From positions 1-10,562 of the forward strand of contig JAGLCH010000044.1 in NCBI GenBank assembly GCA_023146355.1: 10,562 nucleotides of DNA. Direction: 5' to 3'. The DNA is from Bacteriovoracaceae bacterium (GTDB lineage Bacteria; Bdellovibrionota; Bacteriovoracia; Bacteriovoracales; Bacteriovoracaceae). How positions within the stretch are numbered: position 1 is the stretch's first letter; each line of letters begins with the position of its first letter. The notes below the pieces were generated by a model, which was not told where the DNA came from, did not search any database, and saw only the letters and a program-made list of their open reading frames with translations. Shown one piece after another: positions 6,956-10,562 of this stretch. A program made the translations under genes and the position numbers.

Positions 6956-7771
6956 CTACTTTTGACATGCTGGGCAGTAGAAAGTTCCTCTGCCCTTCAT
7001 CTCAATTTTTATAACCTTAGTTTTCTCACAAATGCCACAGACTGATTGATGAAAAACCACCAGATTATCTAGGGCGTCCCCCTTTTTTCCTGTGGCGTCG
7101 GTATGGCCTCCTGAAAAAGTAAGTCCACGCTTCTCTAGACTTCCACTTAAAACAAGCTTCACTCCGCTTACAATCCCTTTGCACTCTTTGTTAGTCAGAC
7201 TTCCTGCCAATCGAGTTGGTAAAATGGAAGCGTGTGCACAGACCTCACTAGCGATATAGTTTCCAATCCCTGCGAAGTATTTTTGCTCAAGCATAAAGGG
7301 CTTAATCTCTTTATTTGGAAATCGCTTACAAAGTGTGAGTACATACTCCGAAGTAAACTGATCACTACTAATATCAACTCCCAGTGCATCCAACTTTTTC
7401 ATCGCCTCCACCTCATCTAAGAAATGGCACTTACCAAATCGGCGTGGATCAACATAGGCAATAAAAATTTGTCCTTCACTATTTTGACATTCAAACTGAA
7501 TATGAGTGTGTTTTTCTGTAATATATTGTTTATCAAAACGCCAAGCACCACTCATACCAAGGCCTGAGATAATGTGATTACCATCATCAAAAATAAAGTC
7601 CATTACCTTTCCCACTCTATTGATATCAATCAAAGTTTTTCCAACGGGAGAAAACATTTCAGTCTTTAAAATTGATGAAACCACAGGTGACACATTCATA
7701 TCCACAACCAATGTAGGAAGATGAGGAAGGAGTTGGCGGCGAATTGTTTCTACTTCGGGTAATTCAGGAAT
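6956..7771 (-). CDS. mutM: Formamidopyrimidine-DNA glycosylase (Fpg/MutM), apparent AUU start
   Basis: A bifunctional glycosylase/AP lyase that removes 8-oxoguanine and formamidopyrimidines from DNA. With the ATT at 7771-7769 as start the protein is 271 residues and begins M-PELPEVE, placing the catalytic Pro at position 2 (N-terminal after Met removal) and Glu at 3. Other conserved parts are Lys55 (RVGK), LGMSG (71-75), DPRRFGK (108-114), the H2TH region with FAGIGNYIASE (166-176), and a zinc finger with Cys245, Cys248, Cys266 and Cys269 around the Arg261 loop. In frame, TAG (7783-7781) is followed only by AGG, TTG, ATT, ATT and then Pro. GAGGT overlaps the TTG but lies 5 nt before the second ATT. 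A TTG start would bury the essential proline behind two isoleucines. It is last in the minus-strand run, 32 bp after its neighbour. Confidence 0.95.
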   Translation of the reverse strand: MPELPEVETIRRQLLPHLPTLVVDMNVSPVVSSILKTEMFSPVGKTLIDINRVGKVMDFIFDDGNHIISGLGMSGAWRFDKQYITEKHTHIQFECQNSEGQIFIAYVDPRRFGKCHFLDEVEAMKKLDALGVDISSDQFTSEYVLTLCKRFPNKEIKPFMLEQKYFAGIGNYIASEVCAHASILPTRLAGSLTNKECKGIVSGVKLVLSGSLEKRGLTFSGGHTDATGKKGDALDNLVVFHQSVCGICEKTKVIKIEMKGRGTFYCPACQK

Positions 7772-7776
7772 AATCA

Positions 7777-7781
7777 ACCTC
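7777..7781 (-). promoter_or_regulatory. Shine-Dalgarno site that decides the mutM start
   Basis: GAGGT on the minus strand (7781-7777; with the preceding A it reads AGAGGT) ends 5 nt before the ATT codon at 7771. It overlaps the only alternative initiator, TTG 7777-7775, and so cannot serve it. The site therefore favours AUU initiation. Confidence 0.65.
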
Positions 7782-7803
7782 TACCGTTAAAAACTAATAG
7801 TAA

Positions 7804-8343
7804 CTACAAATACTCACAAATATCCTGTGACGTATAGTAACACTTTCTAGGGGCTTTAGTGTAGTCCCATATTACTTCTTGACCATTCTCTTGTTGATAC
7901 CAAGCATGTTTATAAACTTTAAGTTTATTGTCAGCAACGGAGTAGACTGTTGCTGAAGTAGAAGGGGCGTTTCCTCCATGCTCAACAGCAACTGCAAACT
8001 CAGAAAACGAGTCTTGGTTCAAGTCCAGAACGTATTTTCCTTTTGTGATTGGTACCAAAAAAAAGTCGTAGCTCTCATCATACTTTGGAATTATAGATGT
8101 TTTTTCATAAACTATTTTAGAATCTACTTTTAAAACTAGTTTAGATTTCCAGCCTCTATGTGTTCCGTATTCGATTTCATCATATTTTACAATCGAAACT
8201 TCAACACCTTTTTTTATAGTTAAGTTTTTTTTGCCAATCGAATTGAGATTAACATCAAATTTATTGGCCCATGTTAGTTGTGCCACCAGAACTAGAATAA
8301 CGCTTAAGTATTTTTTGTAAGTATTCTTCATTTTCAGCTTCAC
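7804..8343 (-). CDS. Secreted protein of unknown function, GTG start
   Basis: A 179-residue protein with a basic n-region (KLKMKNTYKKY), a hydrophobic stretch LSVILVLVAQLTWA and a probable signal peptidase I site at TWA|NKF (about residue 26). The exported chain is beta-rich in appearance and ends in a short segment with two cysteines (KCYYTSQDICEYL). No family is recognised. The frame also has ATGs at 8355 and 8331, but GGAGG (8353-8349) lies 5 nt before GTG 8343. The ATG at 8355 overlaps that SD, and the one at 8331 is 17 nt from it. The start lies inside the preceding transglycosylase gene, an 83-bp out-of-phase overlap covering nearly the whole signal peptide. Export beside a peptidoglycan enzyme suggests an envelope role, which is inference. 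Confidence 0.72.
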   Translation of the reverse strand: MKLKMKNTYKKYLSVILVLVAQLTWANKFDVNLNSIGKKNLTIKKGVEVSIVKYDEIEYGTHRGWKSKLVLKVDSKIVYEKTSIIPKYDESYDFFLVPITKGKYVLDLNQDSFSEFAVAVEHGGNAPSTSATVYSVADNKLKVYKHAWYQQENGQEVIWDYTKAPRKCYYTSQDICEYL

Positions 8344-8962
8344 TTTTTCCTCCATAATAAATTTTTATCATATTGTGGATCTTGATACCCTTTCTTCTGT
8401 ATGCGTTAAAGTACTTAACGACAAGCCATCTAGTACCGACTGCGATATTTATTACGGGATCTTCGAGATCTTTTCTCGATGTATTAATATAGTCTTGAGT
8501 CACACTTGATTTAACTTTTCCTGTAAGCGCAATTCTAGTTTTATCTACTATCTGCATTAATCCATAAGCGCTGCTGTGAGAAACGTTAGGATCAGCTTTA
8601 GGGTTAAAAGAAGATTCTTGAGCAATAAGAGACTTAATTAATAGTGGATCAATTTTTGGAAGTTTTTTGAATTTAGATTGCCAATAATCAAGCCAAAACT
8701 GAATGACTGAGTCTAGCTCATGGTAAGGTTTAAATCCTTTAATTACATTTATTTTCTTGTATTTTTTTGTGGAGTTCCAATAGAGATAAAGTAAGTTTTC
8801 AGGATAGAAGGTTATTTTCTTAGATTTGCCCCTATTTTTCCTTCTATGAACATCAACCCATGTTCTACCGTCTTTAGTTTTGCGATAGTGACCTTTTACA
8901 ATATGATAACCAACTTCACACATATGGGTGTCGCTGGGTTTGACAATTTCTATGTTACTCAC
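8261..8962 (-). CDS. SLT-type lytic transglycosylase without signal peptide
   Basis: The C-terminal half is a Slt/lysozyme-like domain that cleaves the MurNAc-GlcNAc bond of peptidoglycan. Visible motifs are LIKSLIAQESSFNPKA (108-123) with catalytic Glu116, AYGLMQI (132-138), a DPVINIAVGTRWL helix (168-180) and KIYYGGKSEAENEEYLQKI (200-218), where the conserved tyrosines sit. The first 50 residues are very basic, with GHYRKTKDGRTWVDVHRRK (24-42), and show no signal peptide, transmembrane helix or lipobox. It would need another export route, or act as a phage-like or effector enzyme. The GTG at 8962 follows the upstream stop by 1 bp, with GAGG 4 nt before it in the end of that gene, so the two are coupled. 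Its 3' end overlaps the next gene by 83 bp. Confidence 0.85.
   Translation of the reverse strand: MSNIEIVKPSDTHMCEVGYHIVKGHYRKTKDGRTWVDVHRRKNRGKSKKITFYPENLLYLYWNSTKKYKKINVIKGFKPYHELDSVIQFWLDYWQSKFKKLPKIDPLLIKSLIAQESSFNPKADPNVSHSSAYGLMQIVDKTRIALTGKVKSSVTQDYINTSRKDLEDPVINIAVGTRWLVVKYFNAYRRKGIKIHNMIKIYYGGKSEAENEEYLQKILKRYSSSGGTTNMGQ
8349..8353 (-). promoter_or_regulatory. Shine-Dalgarno site inside the transglycosylase gene
   Basis: GGAGG followed by AAAAA and GTG (8343) on the minus strand. Spacing is the same 5 nt as for manA, and it chooses the GTG over the nearby ATGs. It lies within the coding region of the upstream gene, so the two proteins are probably translated from one message. Confidence 0.65.
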
Positions 8963-8963
8963 T

Positions 8964-10307
8964 TTACCTCACAAGTTTAAAGTAAGTACTGGGGCCTTTT
9001 CCAATTCGCTTAAATATACCTTGATCAATTAAGCCGTTTAGCCTTCTCGTGGCAGTGTTTCTAGAGATTCCTAAAGTATCGACTAAATCTTTAATCTTCA
9101 GCTCCTTATAGTTCGCTGCGAGCTGTATTATTTTTTCATCTTCTGACAGGTTTTCATCAAGTTCTTTCTCAAAAAAGAATGTAAGTTTAACAAAGTCTCC
9201 ACTTTCGTCAAAAACTGGAGTTTTTAGTTTTTCATTTTTGCAAGAATCAAATATTAAACGAATACCGGAACCTAGCTTTTCTATGAGCTTACTTCTGCGA
9301 GCAAGCTTTGCAATAATAGGGTTTCGAAGGAACGTTGTTCCATCTCCTAGATTACTGAGAGAAACAAGACCCGGAAAACCACCAGGGCTAAAAACATCTA
9401 GATGATCATCGTAAAGAGCAATCTTAATGGCTCCGGGAATAAAGTATTTCCGATGAACTAAAGCGTTAATAATTCCTTCTCTTAAAGCAACTTCAGGAAT
9501 TAAGATTTCTCCTTCGAGTCGCCCTGAATGTTTCACTGATAAGTCCTTTTCTATCCACGACTTAATCAATTCGAGAGAAGTAGATGCCACAGTTGGAATT
9601 GCCCCTCTCAGTTTTGTTGTTCTAATAATGCTACGGCCACTACGCCCTTTAAATTGAGAACAAATAATAATGGCTTCAGGTATTAACTCATCTGGAGTAT
9701 CAGAAAAAAATAAAGCACCCCCCTTAGTTGCAAGTAGTTCTTTTGAATTGATTGGGTTTCTTGAGATTACTTTATCGGCCAAAAGGGTATTAGTAGAATA
9801 TTGCTTTCCATAGATTTGCTGCAAAAGAGTAGGATCAAGATCTTCCAACTTGTAATTTGTTAGCTCCTCATCAAGGGAAGTTTTTCTTTGCTGTCTATAA
9901 AGCTCTTCAATATATTCATCTGTAGCTCGACGAGTACTTGCTCCAGCTCTGAGATATACACCTTTTTTACTTCCCTCATTCTTAACAAAGTAAGGCGGCT
10001 TATTTCCGGGATAAACCTTTATTACGACAACAACTTTCCCATTTAGATTTTTTTCAAAGATCTCAGGAATAAGAATGGGGGAAACAGAATCATAAATAGA
10101 GTTAATAGTTTCCTCAAATATCTTATCTCTGTTTTTTTCACTGACTCCGACAATTTCCCTAGTTTGATCAGCAATACCGATTATAATTTCTCCTCCAGCA
10201 TCATTAGCAAATGCGACGCAGGTTTTAATCAGTTGCTTTTTTTGTGGAAGATCTTCTTTAAATTCTAAGATCTTCGATTCTCTATCTGGATATATAAGTT
10301 TACTCAC
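8964..10307 (-). CDS. AlbA_2 / HATPase_c_4 / winged-helix putative transcriptional regulator
   Basis: A 447-residue protein of the 'ATP-dependent DNA helicase-related / transcriptional regulator' type (COG2865-like). Residues about 9-140 form an AlbA_2 (Schlafen-related) domain: ESKILEFKEDLP (10-21), VAFANDAGGEIIIGIAD (31-47) and the GVYLRAGASTRRAT block (116-129). A GHKL-like ATPase portion follows, with REGIINALVHRKY (276-288, N-box with Glu277 and Asn281), DVFSPGGFP (304-312) and RNPIIAKLARRSKLIEKLG (328-346). A winged helix-turn-helix closes the protein (about 388-447, ISRNTATRRLNGL as recognition helix). The GTG at 10307 has AGGAG 5 nt before it. It heads the minus-strand run and its promoter contains repeated TGCAC boxes, suggesting autoregulation. 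The ligand or signal is unknown. Confidence 0.9.
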   Translation of the reverse strand: MSKLIYPDRESKILEFKEDLPQKKQLIKTCVAFANDAGGEIIIGIADQTREIVGVSEKNRDKIFEETINSIYDSVSPILIPEIFEKNLNGKVVVVIKVYPGNKPPYFVKNEGSKKGVYLRAGASTRRATDEYIEELYRQQRKTSLDEELTNYKLEDLDPTLLQQIYGKQYSTNTLLADKVISRNPINSKELLATKGGALFFSDTPDELIPEAIIICSQFKGRSGRSIIRTTKLRGAIPTVASTSLELIKSWIEKDLSVKHSGRLEGEILIPEVALREGIINALVHRKYFIPGAIKIALYDDHLDVFSPGGFPGLVSLSNLGDGTTFLRNPIIAKLARRSKLIEKLGSGIRLIFDSCKNEKLKTPVFDESGDFVKLTFFFEKELDENLSEDEKIIQLAANYKELKIKDLVDTLGISRNTATRRLNGLIDQGIFKRIGKGPSTYFKLVR

Positions 10308-10332
10308 AATTACTCCTTTTTTAAATTCCTAC

Positions 10333-10361
10333 ATTTTAATTGCACCAACTGCACAAGCCAA
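10333..10361 (-). promoter_or_regulatory. Sigma-70-like promoter of the regulator operon
   Basis: On the minus strand, TTGGCT (10361-10356) and TAAAAT (10338-10333) are separated by exactly 17 nt. They match 4/6 and 5/6 consensus bases. RNA would start near 10326, about 18 nt before the GTG, keeping the AGGAG site (10317-10313). Two TGCAC boxes lie within the spacer, so a bound protein would block RNA polymerase. Confidence 0.6.
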
Positions 10362-10407
10362 GATGTATTGCACCAATCGCACCAGTTGCATTTGAATTGC
10401 ACAAATG
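10340..10407. repeat. Phased TGCAC box array, probable operator
   Basis: On the plus strand, GCAC occurs at 10342, 10351, 10370, 10379 and 10399, with a GCAT variant at 10388. Steps are 9, 19, 9, 9 and 11 bp. The extended boxes read TTGCACCAA, CTGCACAAG, TTGCACCAA, TCGCACCAG, TTGCATTTG and TTGCACAAA (consensus YTGCACMAA). Two pairs form an imperfect 21-bp direct repeat with 16 matches. The array starts within the -10/-35 spacer of the regulator promoter and runs upstream. It looks like an operator for a protein binding as same-orientation units on successive turns; the adjacent winged-helix regulator is the obvious candidate. Confidence 0.65.
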
Positions 10408-10562
10408 AAAATTGTTCAGTCCATTCCACCCGCTTCAGTGAAATGGCGTTAAAAGACGTGAAATGAAGTGAAGACATGGAACGCGAAGAAGCTCATCAAT
10501 ACAGGCTAAACCATTGATATGGTTTGTTTGTTAAAATGCCCCCTACCCCTCGGGTAGTTCGG
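10408..10562. other. Gene-free tail at the right edge
   Basis: I see no coding region: the longest ATG frames on the plus strand are about 13-15 codons. The stretch holds a direct repeat GTGAAATG (10438-10445 and 10458-10465, 20 bp apart), the hairpin at 10508-10525, and a C-rich end where CTACCC and GGGTAG (10542-10556) can pair. The abrupt change to C-rich sequence at about 10538 may be the edge of another element or RNA gene cut by the window. Confidence 0.4.
10506..10536 (+). terminator. AT-rich hairpin, possible weak terminator
   Basis: AAACCAT (10508-10514) and ATGGTTT (10519-10525) form a perfect 7-bp stem around TGAT, followed by GTTTGTT on the plus strand. The stem is weak in GC and no plus-strand gene ends just before it, so a terminator role is uncertain. 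Confidence 0.25.

Noticed and set aside
10340..10407. CRISPR array or plasmid-type replication iterons
   Set aside because: Units are about 9 bp with no spacers and no Cas or replication initiator gene nearby; overlap with a promoter fits an operator better.
10535..10562. tRNA gene at the right edge
   Set aside because: The visible 6-bp stem and TTCGG do not fit acceptor, D or T arm layout on either strand, and the sequence is cut too early to judge.

Overview
The window is an AT-rich bacterial chromosome segment with tightly packed genes and clear Shine-Dalgarno sites (GGAGG/AGGAG about 5 nt before several starts). Four genes are recognisable: a type I mannose-6-phosphate isomerase (manA), leucyl-tRNA synthetase (leuS), SfsA and formamidopyrimidine-DNA glycosylase (mutM). 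Several small secreted proteins or lipoproteins of unknown function lie among them. The content suits a Gram-negative bacterium, possibly a low-GC Bdellovibrionota/Bacteriovorax-type organism; that assignment is inference. The leuS product has a Bacteroidetes-like architecture, but the strong SD sites argue against a Bacteroidetes host.

Layout. 1-324 (+): 3' part of a small secreted protein whose start lies outside the window, followed by a hairpin terminator that also contains the stop codon of the converging gene. 382-2123 (-): a two-gene unit, manA then a lipoprotein overlapping it by 13 bp. 2300-2953 (+): a standalone LON N-terminal-domain protein. 3022-6540 (+): leuS and sfsA, separated by a strong intrinsic terminator that lies inside any upstream extension of the sfsA frame. 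6618-6953 (+): a small two-cysteine secreted protein. 10307-6956 (-): a compact four-gene run made of an AlbA_2/HATPase/winged-helix regulator, a signal-less SLT-type lytic transglycosylase, a secreted protein whose start lies 83 bp inside the transglycosylase gene, and mutM. 10308-10562: a regulatory region with a consensus-like promoter that contains a 9-bp-phased array of TGCAC boxes, then a short gene-free tail with hairpins.

Two observations stand out. First, mutM has no ATG, GTG or usable TTG start. The codon directly before the catalytic proline is ATT, correctly spaced from a GAGGT ribosome site, so the gene appears to use the rare AUU initiator. Second, the regulator's promoter spacer is filled by two of six phased TGCAC boxes, which predicts tight, probably autogenous, control of the operon. 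No complete new defence or mobile system could be demonstrated; the regulator-transglycosylase-secreted protein trio is the best candidate for an undescribed module.
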